10,302 nucleotides of DNA from Methanothrix sp. (lineage in GTDB: Archaea; Halobacteriota; Methanosarcinia; Methanotrichales; Methanotrichaceae): assembly GCA_028679775.1 (NCBI GenBank), contig JAJRAX010000015.1, forward strand, positions 1-10,302, given 5' to 3'. Below, piece by piece: positions 1-7,262 of this stretch. A program made the translations under genes and the position numbers. The first letter of the stretch is position 1, and every line of letters begins with the position of its first letter. The notes under the pieces were generated by a model, which was not told the origin of the DNA, ran no database searches, and worked only from the letters and a program-made list of their open reading frames with translations.

Positions 1-2
1 CC

Positions 3-230
3 GCCAGGATCGGCAAGGAGGGCGAGAGACGGTCAGTGGATTCGATGCAGATGCCTGTAGAGAAATTCATGAGCTCACCCTTGTTCAGCGTAAAGCCGGA
101 TGATAGCGTAAGGAAAGCCACTGAGCTGATGCTCAAGCATAATGTGGGCCGAATCTCTGTCGTGGACGGAGAGAATCTGGTGGGAATCGTGGACAGGAAC
201 GATCTGATCAAAAGCTACCTTGGTGAGTGA
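3..230 (+). CDS. CBS domain protein, C-terminal part (5' end outside window)
   Basis: The frame is open back to the window edge (it reads ARIGKEGERRSVDS before the first possible GTG at 36), so this is probably the C-terminal end of a larger protein; GTG 36, ATG 45 and ATG 51 are possible but poorly supported starts. One CBS motif is visible, from VEKFMSSP to GIVDRNDLIKSYLG. CBS motifs normally work in pairs (Bateman modules) that bind AMP, ATP or SAM, so a lone motif also argues for truncation by the window. The stretch RRSVDSMQMPVEKFMSSP resembles the linker plus last CBS of the gene at 1207 (YRSIKQMPFVAEDIMTSP), suggesting a paralogous four-CBS protein. The usual T/S of the G-h-h-T-x-x-D ligand motif is replaced by D (GIVDRND). 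The TGA stop overlaps the next gene's start region, so translation is probably coupled. Cytoplasmic sensor or regulator is the family expectation; the ligand is unknown. Confidence 0.8.
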   Translation, partial: ARIGKEGERRSVDSMQMPVEKFMSSPLFSVKPDDSVRKATELMLKHNVGRISVVDGENLVGIVDRNDLIKSYLGE

Positions 231-232
231 TG

Positions 233-1210
233 ATGAGCAAAGGTCCAACAACCGGAAAAGAGGTAACCAGGATACCGCAAAAGAGCGATCGCATGCCTAT
301 AGCCCCCGGATCGGGGGAGAGGGCCCCGCTGCAATTTGATTCTCGAAACGCCAAACGGGCCAGCAATGTGGTGGGAGTGGCTTCACCTGATGTGGTAACC
401 GTCCCGCCAACCACCACCATCATGGGTGCCATAAAGACCATGACCTTCTACGGCTTCTCGAGGCTGCCCATCGCTGATGCAGGCACCAGGAGGCTGATTG
501 GCTTTGTAACATCTGTGGACGTGGTCGATTTCCTGGGCGGAGGGCTGCGGCACAACCTATTGGCAGAGAAATACGGTGGAAACATCTTCACAGCCATAAA
601 TGCCGATATCAGGGAGATCATGAGCACCAGCCTCACCTACGCCAGCGACAAAGCCTCCTTAAATGATGTCTTGAAGCTGATGTATGAGAAGAACGTTGGC
701 GGTCTGCCTATTGTCGATGAGGATGTTCGTATCAAGGCCATAATTACTGAAGAGGATTTCGTGCGTTTATGCCGGGGCCTGGAGACCGGGCTCTCTGTAG
801 AGTCATTCATGAGTCCCAATGTTGTTACGGCACCTGCTCAAACTACCATCGAGAAGATGACACGCATGATCATCCAGAAGGGCTTCCGTCGGATGCCTGT
901 GGTGCAGGATGGCGTTCTTATGGGCATGGTCACGGCTTCAGACATCATGAAGTATCTGGGCAGCGGAGACGCTTTCCAAAAGGTGGTCACGGGCGACATC
1001 GGAGAGGTGATGAATCAGCCCATAAAGAGCCTGATCAAGAGGAGTCTCCTGTCTACTGAGAAGGTTGCAGACCTGGGCGTCGCTGCCAGGAAGATGATGG
1101 ACAACGACATTGGTTCTCTGCCCGTTATGGACCGGGGATCTTTGGCCGGCATTCTGACTGAGAGAGACTACGTGAGGGCGTTGGCCGAGAACAGAGGAAT
1201 TCTACAATGA
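233..1210 (+). CDS. Four-CBS-domain protein (325 aa)
   Basis: A cytoplasmic protein with no catalytic domain, made of an unstructured basic/proline-containing N-terminus (about residues 1-43) followed by four CBS motifs at roughly 44-104, 126-181, 188-244 and 255-318. Each shows the pattern of an M-S-x-x-h-h strand, a helix, G-h-x-x-hP-V and a closing G-h-h-T-x-x-D segment (GFVTSVD, AIITEED, GMVTASD, GILTERD), the phosphate/ribose-contacting part in adenosine-ligand CBS proteins. Four motifs imply two Bateman modules. GTG 227, ATG 230 and ATG 233 are in frame; ATG 233 is chosen because GGTGAG at 222-227 lies 5 nt upstream of it. It overlaps or touches the preceding stop and its own TGA overlaps the next ATG (ATGA), so it is translationally coupled on both sides. 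Ligand, partner and regulated process are unknown; operon context points to the RNA ligase or TIGR00300 enzyme downstream. Confidence 0.9.
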   Translation: MSKGPTTGKEVTRIPQKSDRMPIAPGSGERAPLQFDSRNAKRASNVVGVASPDVVTVPPTTTIMGAIKTMTFYGFSRLPIADAGTRRLIGFVTSVDVVDFLGGGLRHNLLAEKYGGNIFTAINADIREIMSTSLTYASDKASLNDVLKLMYEKNVGGLPIVDEDVRIKAIITEEDFVRLCRGLETGLSVESFMSPNVVTAPAQTTIEKMTRMIIQKGFRRMPVVQDGVLMGMVTASDIMKYLGSGDAFQKVVTGDIGEVMNQPIKSLIKRSLLSTEKVADLGVAARKMMDNDIGSLPVMDRGSLAGILTERDYVRALAENRGILQ

Positions 1211-2067
1211 TCATAAAGAAAGTCAAAGATTATATGAGCGCTCCGATCTACGTCATTGAGCGAAACGAGCCCATTCAACGAGCCAGGAATCTGATGTTCA
1301 AGTACGGCATTGGAAGACTGCCTGTGCTTGATGGCGGAAAGCTTGTAGGCATCGTCACCAAGTACGATATCACCAACCGCCTCAATCAGGCTGCTCCGGA
1401 GTGGCGAAGAAGGCCCATCGACAAGGTTCCAATTCAGGTGGTCATGACGGAAAAGCCCATCACAATATTTCCCGATGCCACCATGCCTCAGGCTGCAGAG
1501 CTTCTCATAGAAAACGGCATCTCCGGACTGCCGGTAGAACGTGATGGAGAGATAGTGGGAATGGTTACCTCTCGAGATATGGTGAGGTACTTCTCTGAGC
1601 AGGATCTCAAGGCGACCGTAGGAGACCTGATGTCCAAAAATGTCCTCTCTGTGCATCGCCATCATACCATCGGCCACGTCCTGGATGAGATGAATGTGCA
1701 GGGGCAGAGTCGTGCCCTGGTTTATGAGGACAACTCCACGCCTGTCGGCATTGTGACCAGATCTGGACTCACATTCTCAGAGATCATGGGGCCGAAGGAC
1801 GAGATGGAGACCAAGAACATCAAGATGACCCGAAAGGAGAGCACCGGCGGCAGAAAGCAGTATCGCTCTATCAAGCAGATGCCTTTTGTGGCTGAGGACA
1901 TCATGACGTCGCCCATTCTCACCATCGGCTCAGAGGAGAAGGCCATACAAGCCAGCCGGACGCTGGTCGAGAAGAACATCATAGGCATGCCGGTCATGGA
2001 CAAGGGAGAGGTTGTGGGTTACTTCTCAGCGGATGAGATCATTTCCGAGATTGGGAGGTGGAAATAA
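1207..2067 (+). CDS. Four-CBS-domain protein (286 aa)
   Basis: Four CBS motifs at about residues 3-60, 74-131, 137-193 and 227-283, with a charged linker (about 196-226, rich in K, R, E) between the third and fourth. Motifs 1 and 2 are canonical (GIVTKYD, GMVTSRD). Motif 3 departs from the consensus (RALVYEDN, then GIVTRSG lacking the acidic residue), and motif 4 ends GYFSADE, so the second Bateman module may have weak or no ligand binding. The ATG overlaps the upstream TGA in an ATGA junction; AGAGGA at 1193-1198 gives an 8-nt spacing. The TAA stop directly abuts the next ATG at 2068. No other domain is present, which means it is likely a soluble nucleotide-sensing subunit or scaffold. Sequence divergence from the flanking CBS genes shows these are old paralogs rather than recent duplicates. 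Confidence 0.9.
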   Translation: MIIKKVKDYMSAPIYVIERNEPIQRARNLMFKYGIGRLPVLDGGKLVGIVTKYDITNRLNQAAPEWRRRPIDKVPIQVVMTEKPITIFPDATMPQAAELLIENGISGLPVERDGEIVGMVTSRDMVRYFSEQDLKATVGDLMSKNVLSVHRHHTIGHVLDEMNVQGQSRALVYEDNSTPVGIVTRSGLTFSEIMGPKDEMETKNIKMTRKESTGGRKQYRSIKQMPFVAEDIMTSPILTIGSEEKAIQASRTLVEKNIIGMPVMDKGEVVGYFSADEIISEIGRWK

Positions 2068-2847
2068 ATGCAGGTTAAAGACATCATGAGCGAGCCGGTT
2101 ACAATTGATAAATCGGAGAGGCTGGGCCATGCGCTGGATCTCATGGAGAAGAACGATCTGAGAAGGCTGCTGGTCACCAACAAGGACCGTCTGGGGGGCA
2201 TAATCACCACCAGGCAGATTGCTCGCGTGCTCGGCGCCCGAAAGTCTCTGGGAATGCCGGCTTCATCTCTGCATGTGGCGTCTGCCACTTTGGATTCTCT
2301 GATCAAGGTCCTTCCGGATATGGAGTTAGAGGGTGCCATGGCGCTCCTGCAGAAGACCAGCGTTCTGGTGGCTATGGATGGAGACCGAGTCCTCGGCTGG
2401 GTCCGGCCCCGCGAGGTTCTGGCCGCAGTCAAGGTGACAGGCATGGCTGCTGATGCCATGAGAGTTCCACTCACAGCGAACCCGAACGACCGGCTGGTTC
2501 ATGCCAGGCGTATGATGCTGGATCGAGATGTAGGCCGCCTGCCGGTGGTCGATGGTGGCCGGCTGGTGGGAATAATATCCGAAGGCGATGTGGCCAAGTC
2601 CTTGCGAGCGTTTAGGGATCTCAATGATACCGCCAGCAAGCAGTACGCTCGCATCTACAATATACTGGTCTCTGATGTCATGACTCACGACGTCAAGTAC
2701 GTCTATGTTGACACTCCTCTTGAAGATGTCAAAAAGATCATTCTTGGCGAGAACAGGGGCGGCCTGCCAGTTCTCAACAAACGAGAGGAGGTTGTGGGCA
2801 TGATCACCAGGCGGTCGATACTCGATTATCTGGTGAGGACCGGATGA
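2068..2847 (+). CDS. Four-CBS-domain protein (259 aa)
   Basis: This is the most compact of the three complete CBS proteins, with motifs at about residues 3-57, 66-122, 127-182 and 201-256. Motifs 1 (GIITTRQ), 3 (GIISEGD) and 4 (GMITRRS) are recognisable; motif 2 is degenerate (GWVRPRE, no Gly-hydrophobic-Pro core), so one Bateman module is probably asymmetric. The start is clear: GGAGGTG at 2054-2060 sits 7 nt upstream of ATG 2068, which directly follows the TAA of the previous gene. The TGA stop overlaps the RNA ligase start in an ATGA junction, tying production of this protein most closely to the ligase. No membrane, catalytic or DNA-binding segment is visible. The family role is adenosine-nucleotide-responsive regulation; a regulatory subunit for the ligase is a guess from position only. 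Confidence 0.9.
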   Translation: MQVKDIMSEPVTIDKSERLGHALDLMEKNDLRRLLVTNKDRLGGIITTRQIARVLGARKSLGMPASSLHVASATLDSLIKVLPDMELEGAMALLQKTSVLVAMDGDRVLGWVRPREVLAAVKVTGMAADAMRVPLTANPNDRLVHARRMMLDRDVGRLPVVDGGRLVGIISEGDVAKSLRAFRDLNDTASKQYARIYNILVSDVMTHDVKYVYVDTPLEDVKKIILGENRGGLPVLNKREEVVGMITRRSILDYLVRTG

Positions 2848-3965
2848 ATCTGGGCAGAGTTGCTCAGATTCTTGGAATAACGGAGAGCAGGCTGCAAGGC
2901 CTGCAAGAGACGATAATCAGAGAGTCCGCCTGGCCTGAGCCCCGTCTGCTCCGCTTCGAAAAGGAAGCGTCGGGGATCGAGGCCGGGACAGTTGTTTTTG
3001 AAAACGGCGAGATAGTCTTCGGCTACCCCAAGATTCGTCGTCCCCTCATGCTTGCCGCGGCCATAAAGCGGCACTTTTCTGGTCCTATAGCTGTTGAGGA
3101 GAAGATGAACGGGCACAATGTCCGCGTCTTGTCTGTGAACAGCGAGGTGGTAGCCTTGACCCGTGGCGGATTCGTCTGTCCCTATTCGACAGAGGTAGCG
3201 CGTCGGCTTGTTCCCGAAGAGCTCTTCATGAGGCATCCAGAGCTTGTTTTATGCGGGGAGATGGTGGGCCCGGAGAACCCTTATGTGGCCAAGGACATCT
3301 ATCCAACTGACAGCATTGACTTCTATCTCTTCGATGTCGCCGAGAAGAACTGCCGGGGCACTTTTGGTGTTCACAGGACTCATGATCTGGCCGAGAAGTT
3401 TGGTTTGAAGGCGACGGCGTTTCTCGGCGAGTTTCATCGGGATGTGGCTTTTGAGAAGATCAAACAGATTGTGATTCGCCTGGGCCGGCAGGGGCGAGAG
3501 GGCGTGGTCTTGAAGGACCCGGACAACCTTGTATCTCCTCTAAAGTACACGAGTTCAGCCACAAATTGCAGTGACCTGGCTGTCGCCTTCGGCTACTACA
3601 ATGATTATGCTCTGGACTTCTTCGTCTCCCGAGCTGTGCGAGAGGGCTTTCAGTCCGTAGAATGGGCTGAGTCGGAAGAGGAGAGGCGGAAGAGAGCTCA
3701 GCAGATCGGCGAGAGCATTCTCATGCCGTTGGTTGAGACCATCAAGAGAAAGCAGGCCGGGGAGAGCATAGTGCAGAGGGTGAGGATTCGGGTAAAAAGC
3801 CTTCAGACCGCAAGGGATTTCGAGTATCATCTGAGGCGAAGCGGAATTAGAGCCCTATTTGATCCTCCGATGCCGGATGACGACAGCTATCTGATAGGAA
3901 TCACAAAGCTCGTCATGAGCACAAACGATAAAACCCAGGCGCTACTTGATGGTGAGATGTGGTGA
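2844..3965 (+). CDS. ATP-dependent RNA ligase, Pab1020/Rnl3 family
   Basis: A nucleotidyltransferase-superfamily RNA ligase of the archaeal Pab1020 type, which seals 5'-phosphate and 3'-OH RNA ends intramolecularly and can circularise RNA. Motifs are in the right order: motif I EEKMNG with the candidate adenylated lysine K87; TRGG at 106-109; GEMVGPENPY at 138-147 (motif III); FYLFDV at 160-165 (IIIa); EGVVLKDP at 219-226 (motif IV); and PLKYTSS at 232-238 (motif V, with its lysine). The remaining about 130 residues fit the helical C-terminal dimerisation domain of the family, and 373 aa is close to the usual 380. The N-terminal about 65 residues form the family's leading extension. GGTGAGG at 2832-2838 lies 5 nt before the ATG, which overlaps the preceding CBS gene's stop (ATGA). 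The 3' end overlaps the start of the TIGR00300 gene. Biological RNA substrates are not indicated by the sequence. Confidence 0.92.
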   Translation: MNLGRVAQILGITESRLQGLQETIIRESAWPEPRLLRFEKEASGIEAGTVVFENGEIVFGYPKIRRPLMLAAAIKRHFSGPIAVEEKMNGHNVRVLSVNSEVVALTRGGFVCPYSTEVARRLVPEELFMRHPELVLCGEMVGPENPYVAKDIYPTDSIDFYLFDVAEKNCRGTFGVHRTHDLAEKFGLKATAFLGEFHRDVAFEKIKQIVIRLGRQGREGVVLKDPDNLVSPLKYTSSATNCSDLAVAFGYYNDYALDFFVSRAVREGFQSVEWAESEEERRKRAQQIGESILMPLVETIKRKQAGESIVQRVRIRVKSLQTARDFEYHLRRSGIRALFDPPMPDDDSYLIGITKLVMSTNDKTQALLDGEMW

Positions 3966-5230
3966 AGGCCGAGCTTATGAGCGAGATTGCAGATATTGAG
4001 ATGCAGGGACATCTCATAGACTCGCAGATGATGACCCGTGTTCTCGACAAGATCATGGACATGGGTGGCGAGTTCGAGATCAAGAACTTTCAGATAGGTC
4101 AGAAGAAGAACGACACCAGTTATGTGCAGATCACAGTAACCGGCGACGACTCCGCGCACCTGGACCGGATACTTCTGGAGCTGCATGCCCTTGGAGCGCA
4201 GCTGGTGCAGATGGATGATGTCAAGACAGGGGTCGCCCCTGGGGATATGGTCGTGCCTCGCGGATTTTACTCGACCACGAATCATCCTACCTACGTACGC
4301 TACAAGGGCTCCTGGGTAGAGGTCGAGCACAATCACATGGACTGTCTCGTAGTTCTCCGTGATGGCAGAGCCATATGCACGCCCATCGGCCACATCAAGA
4401 AGGGCGACTGCGTGGTCATAGGCACCTCCGGTGTCAAGGTTGTGCCGCCGGAGCGACCCCGCGAGAAGACGTTCTTCGGGTTCATGTCAAACGAGGTCAG
4501 CTCAGAGCGGCCCAGCGGCGAGCTGGTTAGACAACTGGCCAGCGAGATCGTGCGGACCAAGAATGCCGGCGGAAAGATCGCAGTGGTCTGCGGCCCGGCG
4601 CTGGTGCATACCGGGGCAGCTCCATCGCTTGCGAGGCTTATCCGGGAGGGCTACGTTGACGTTCTTCTTGCCGGAAATGCGGTCGCCGTGCATGACATCG
4701 AGCGGCAGCTTTTCGGCACGAGCCTTGGCATGAACTGCCAGGGAAATGCCATCTCCGGCGGGCACAGAAACCACCTCTATGCCATAAGCGAGATCATGGC
4801 CAGCGGCTCCATTAAAAACGCCATAGCTGAAGGAAAGCTCAAGGGCGGCATCATGTATGAGGCCACAGAGAAGGGCATCACATACATCCTGGCCGGATCA
4901 ATTCGCGATGATGGGCCTCTGCCTGAGGTCATCACAGACACAGTGCGGGCCAAGGATGCGATGGACAAGGCTCTGCAGGGCGTGGGCATGACCATAATGC
5001 TTGGAACGATGCTTCACTCGATAGCTGTCGGTAACCTCTTGCCCTCTTTCGTCAAGACGATCTGCGTGGACATCAACCCGTCAACGGTGACAAAGCTCAT
5101 GGACCGGGGATCGGCCCAGGCAATTGGGCTTGTGACTGACATCGGGATATTCCTGCCTCATCTGGTCGAAGAGATCGAGAAGCTGAAGAATGGGGCGAAT
5201 GATTTGCCCTGTGAGGATCGCAAAACTTAA
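3959..5230 (+). CDS. TIGR00300 / LOR-SDH domain protein, probable ornithine cyclodeaminase
   Basis: Matches the archaeal TIGR00300 family: an N-terminal LOR/SDH alpha-beta domain (about residues 14-90, opening with MQGHLIDS), a beta-rich middle (GDMVVPRGFYSTTNHPT, about 96-111) and a C-terminal Rossmann-like half with VVCGPALVHTGA (209-220), LLAGNAVAVHD (236-246), GGHRNHLYAI (267-276), AGSIRDDGPLP (312-322) and VDINPSTVTKLMDRGSAQAIG (370-390). Members are NAD-dependent enzymes linked to conversion of L-ornithine to L-proline and ammonia, and resemble the C-terminal part of cyanobacterial arginine-catabolic AgrE; older names mention lysine-oxoglutarate reductase/saccharopine dehydrogenase. Soluble and cytoplasmic. 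The start is ambiguous: GTG 3959, GTG 3962 (6 nt after GGTGA at 3951-3955) or ATG 3977, which avoids the overlap and begins MSEIADIEMQGHLIDS. It is the last gene of the operon. The family call is secure; the exact reaction is moderately so. Confidence 0.9.
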   Translation: MVKAELMSEIADIEMQGHLIDSQMMTRVLDKIMDMGGEFEIKNFQIGQKKNDTSYVQITVTGDDSAHLDRILLELHALGAQLVQMDDVKTGVAPGDMVVPRGFYSTTNHPTYVRYKGSWVEVEHNHMDCLVVLRDGRAICTPIGHIKKGDCVVIGTSGVKVVPPERPREKTFFGFMSNEVSSERPSGELVRQLASEIVRTKNAGGKIAVVCGPALVHTGAAPSLARLIREGYVDVLLAGNAVAVHDIERQLFGTSLGMNCQGNAISGGHRNHLYAISEIMASGSIKNAIAEGKLKGGIMYEATEKGITYILAGSIRDDGPLPEVITDTVRAKDAMDKALQGVGMTIMLGTMLHSIAVGNLLPSFVKTICVDINPSTVTKLMDRGSAQAIGLVTDIGIFLPHLVEEIEKLKNGANDLPCEDRKT

Positions 5231-5233
5231 ATT
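5222..5233 (+). promoter_or_regulatory. Possible TATA-like box for tRNA-Thr
   Basis: An A/T-rich stretch, AAAACTTAAATT, spans the stop codon of the TIGR00300 gene and is centred about 37 nt before the tRNA 5' end in an otherwise GC-rich stretch. An archaeal TATA box would place the start about 25 nt downstream, giving a short leader for RNase P to remove. The match to the archaeal consensus is only fair, and read-through from the operon could also supply the tRNA. Confidence 0.3.
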
Positions 5234-5264
5234 CGCGCGGGTCTGTGCTTTGCCTGATCCGCAG

Positions 5265-5339
5265 GCCGCCGTGGCTTAGCCCGGTTAAAGCGGCTGATTC
5301 GTAATCAGCAGTTCATGGGTTCGAATCCCATCGGCGGCT
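5265..5339 (+). tRNA. tRNA-Thr (anticodon CGU)
   Basis: A complete cloverleaf is visible. The acceptor stem pairs GCCGCCG (5265-5271) with CGGCGGC (5332-5338), all 7 bp. The D stem pairs GCTT (5274-5277) with AAGC (5288-5291), with GG in the D loop. The anticodon stem pairs GCTGA (5293-5297) with TCAGC (5305-5309) around the loop TTCGTAA, placing anticodon CGT at 5300-5302, which reads ACG (Thr). The T stem pairs ATGGG with CCCAT around TTCGAAT. The discriminator is U (5339), as in other archaeal threonine tRNAs, and CCA is not encoded. No intron is present in the anticodon loop. It lies 34 nt after the six-gene operon and converges with the hypothetical gene on the other strand, 3 nt away. 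Confidence 0.97.
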
Positions 5340-5342
5340 TTC

Positions 5343-5888
5343 TCATGCTTTTGTAGGACCAAGCACCGGTTCGATCTTCTTCAAATACCTCTCGAGCCTC
5401 TCCTCGCACTCCCTCCAAGTCACATCCACATTCAGGCCTCGCATGATCTCCTGCAGTTGCACCTTTACTTCATCCCAGGTGTACTTCTTCTCGGACGAGC
5501 AGAGTTCAGTCATGAGTGCGAGAGTTGGCACGAAGACCTTCTTGAACTCGGCGCGAATGAAGACCATGAATCTCTCAGCCGGATCTCGCAAGCGATATGA
5601 TTCAAGCTCATCTAAAATCAGATATTGGGATTTGCATGGGTCCTGATATGGATCGACGATCTCTCTTCCAGTCGTCTCGCTGAGGTTCGAATAGGCCTCA
5701 TGAAATATCTGATCTATGTACCTCCTGTTGTATGCCTCTTCGTTGATCTCTGCTATCAGGCTGTAGCCGACAATCCTGCATCGTAAGAGTTGTATTCTCG
5801 CCTCATCGGCAGGCAGGTTAACGTGGATCTTTGATATATATTCCAGAAGTTTTTCCAGCCGCTTATGAGGCTCGAATGTCACCGGCAT
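5343..5888 (-). CDS. Hypothetical protein, 181 aa, unrecognised
   Basis: I do not recognise a family. The protein looks soluble and mostly alpha-helical, rich in E, R, K, L and Y, with no signal peptide or membrane segment. Noticeable stretches are LIAEINEEAYNRRYIDQIF (44-62), IVDPYQDPCKSQYLILDELE (77-96) and a charged helical C-terminus (about 138-172) that could form a coiled coil. Four scattered cysteines (37, 85, 130, 161) do not make an obvious metal motif. The ATG at 5888 follows a GGTG-containing purine-rich stretch about 7 nt upstream on the minus strand. Codon use and base composition look native. It stands alone: the next gene upstream on this strand ends at 6024 behind a terminator-like T-tract, and its own stop sits 3 nt from the convergent tRNA-Thr. 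A real gene is likely; the function is unknown. Confidence 0.75.
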   Translation of the reverse strand: MPVTFEPHKRLEKLLEYISKIHVNLPADEARIQLLRCRIVGYSLIAEINEEAYNRRYIDQIFHEAYSNLSETTGREIVDPYQDPCKSQYLILDELESYRLRDPAERFMVFIRAEFKKVFVPTLALMTELCSSEKKYTWDEVKVQLQEIMRGLNVDVTWRECEERLERYLKKIEPVLGPTKA

Positions 5889-5985
5889 ATCTTCACACCC
5901 ACCCAGATATTCTCATTATCAATCATTAACTGCACTGTTTAAGGATCTCATGATAGATATCTCTTTCCGGTCCAGAAAATAGGCT

Positions 5986-6007
5986 AGAAAATGAAAAAGA
6001 AAAAAAG
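5986..6007 (-). terminator. T-rich terminator of the ABC export operon
   Basis: On the minus strand the sequence after the permease stop reads ACTTTTTTTCTTTTTCATTTTC, that is, T-runs of seven, five and four within about 20 nt. Archaeal RNA polymerase terminates on such oligo-T tracts without needing a stem-loop. It begins about 17 nt past the TGA at 6024, the expected place for the end of the leftward operon. Confidence 0.7.
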
Positions 6008-6023
6008 TGTGCAGCCAGGCCGT

Positions 6024-7250
6024 TCACTCTGCCCGCAGCGCCTCGATTGGATCGAGCTTGGCCGCCCGGTTGGCAGGATAGACCCCGGCAATGGTGGTTG
6101 TGACCACTCCGAAGAGCACACCAAGCACCAAGGACTGATAGGTTATGGCTGAGGGCAAAGATGCCAGTGATCCTATGAGGTAGGATACCGTTACCCCCAG
6201 CACAATTCCGATGACACTGGAAACCATCCCCAACACTCCGGCTTCCAGCAGGTACTGCATGCGAATGTCCCTTGTGGTAGCTCCAAGCGCCTTCATGACT
6301 CCGATCTCTCGAATTCTCTCTTTGACTGTGAGCATCATGACGTTAGCTATGCCGATCCCTCCGACGAGCAGGGATATGGCACCGATGCCCGCCAGGGCGT
6401 ATTTGATCATCGATAAAACGCTCATGAGAGATGAGAGCATGTCGCGGGCCGTGGTGGCGTCATAGGCCTCATCCTTGTGATACCTCTTCAGATCGTTTTT
6501 GATCTTCTCAATGATGCTATCGACCTGCTCAGGATCGTAGACGGTCACCTGGAAGTTGCCATAGTAGTAGTTATCCTCGCCCTTCAACTCCTCCATGGCC
6601 TTGTGAGTTATGTACATCAGATTATCTTCATCGCTGCCAGGACCCCCGAACGATGTCTGCTCCGCTTCTTCCATTACTCCTACCACCTTGAAGTCCATGT
6701 AACGGTCCTCGTAGTACAGTCTGATCTTATTTCCCGGAGTGATTCTCATCCGGAATAGATCATTTGAGACGCCGTCTCCGATGACTATTGACTTGTAATC
6801 TGAGCCGGTTAGAAATCTGCCTTGAGCTACTTCGTCCTTGAGATCCTCCTCTTTATCCGGGTCAACCCCTGTGAGGCTTGCCGAAGAGTTGGTGTTTCTG
6901 AAGGCGACTACCACATTGGCCGAGCTTCTCGGAGCGACGTTCTTCACACCAACCACATTCTCCAGGACCTTGGTGTCCTTATCTGTGAACTTGGCAGGCT
7001 CAGCAGGATTTCGGTTGGCATTTTCGCTGCCAGGCCCGCCGAAATGAGCACTTCCCGGCATGACCTGAATCATGTCAAGGTCGAGGCTGGAGAACTGCGA
7101 GGAGACCCCGGAGTAAAGCCCCTCGCCTACCGAGAGCATGACCACTATGGCCATAACGCCTATGATGATGCCGAGGGAAGACATGAGCGTCTTGAAGCGG
7201 TCGGCCTTGAAGCCGACAGCAATAAACTCCAGGATGTCAGGAAGATTCAT
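6024..7250 (-). CDS. ABC transporter permease, MacB/FtsX type
   Basis: A 408-aa permease with the typical MacB-family layout: a short cytoplasmic N-terminus, TM1 (about 22-42, SLGIIIGVMAIVVML followed by SVGEG), a large extracytoplasmic MacB_PCD-like domain (about 43-275), then TM2 (about 283-307), TM3 (about 334-360) and TM4 (about 372-392). The cytoplasmic stretch VKERIREIGVMKALGATTRDI (309-329) and the C-terminal AANRAAKLDPIEALRAE-type ending are hallmarks of FtsX/MacB permeases. These are mechanotransmission proteins that couple cytoplasmic ATP hydrolysis to work at the outer face, such as extraction of lipids or peptides or activation of surface partners, rather than forming a solute channel. 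GGAAGGT just upstream of ATG 7250 is a good ribosome binding site. It is the last gene of the leftward operon, 12 nt after the secreted protein and two genes after its ATPase. The substrate is unknown. Confidence 0.93.
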   Translation of the reverse strand: MNLPDILEFIAVGFKADRFKTLMSSLGIIIGVMAIVVMLSVGEGLYSGVSSQFSSLDLDMIQVMPGSAHFGGPGSENANRNPAEPAKFTDKDTKVLENVVGVKNVAPRSSANVVVAFRNTNSSASLTGVDPDKEEDLKDEVAQGRFLTGSDYKSIVIGDGVSNDLFRMRITPGNKIRLYYEDRYMDFKVVGVMEEAEQTSFGGPGSDEDNLMYITHKAMEELKGEDNYYYGNFQVTVYDPEQVDSIIEKIKNDLKRYHKDEAYDATTARDMLSSLMSVLSMIKYALAGIGAISLLVGGIGIANVMMLTVKERIREIGVMKALGATTRDIRMQYLLEAGVLGMVSSVIGIVLGVTVSYLIGSLASLPSAITYQSLVLGVLFGVVTTTIAGVYPANRAAKLDPIEALRAE

Positions 7251-7262
7251 TTGCGACCTTCC

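Noticed and set aside
1168..1677. A 169-codon open frame on the - strand
   Set aside because: It is antisense to the 286-aa CBS protein, whose four motifs make the + strand coding; the translation has no recognisable domain.
3887..4393. A 168-codon open frame on the - strand
   Set aside because: It covers the RNA ligase/TIGR00300 junction in antisense and shows no ribosome binding site or domain.
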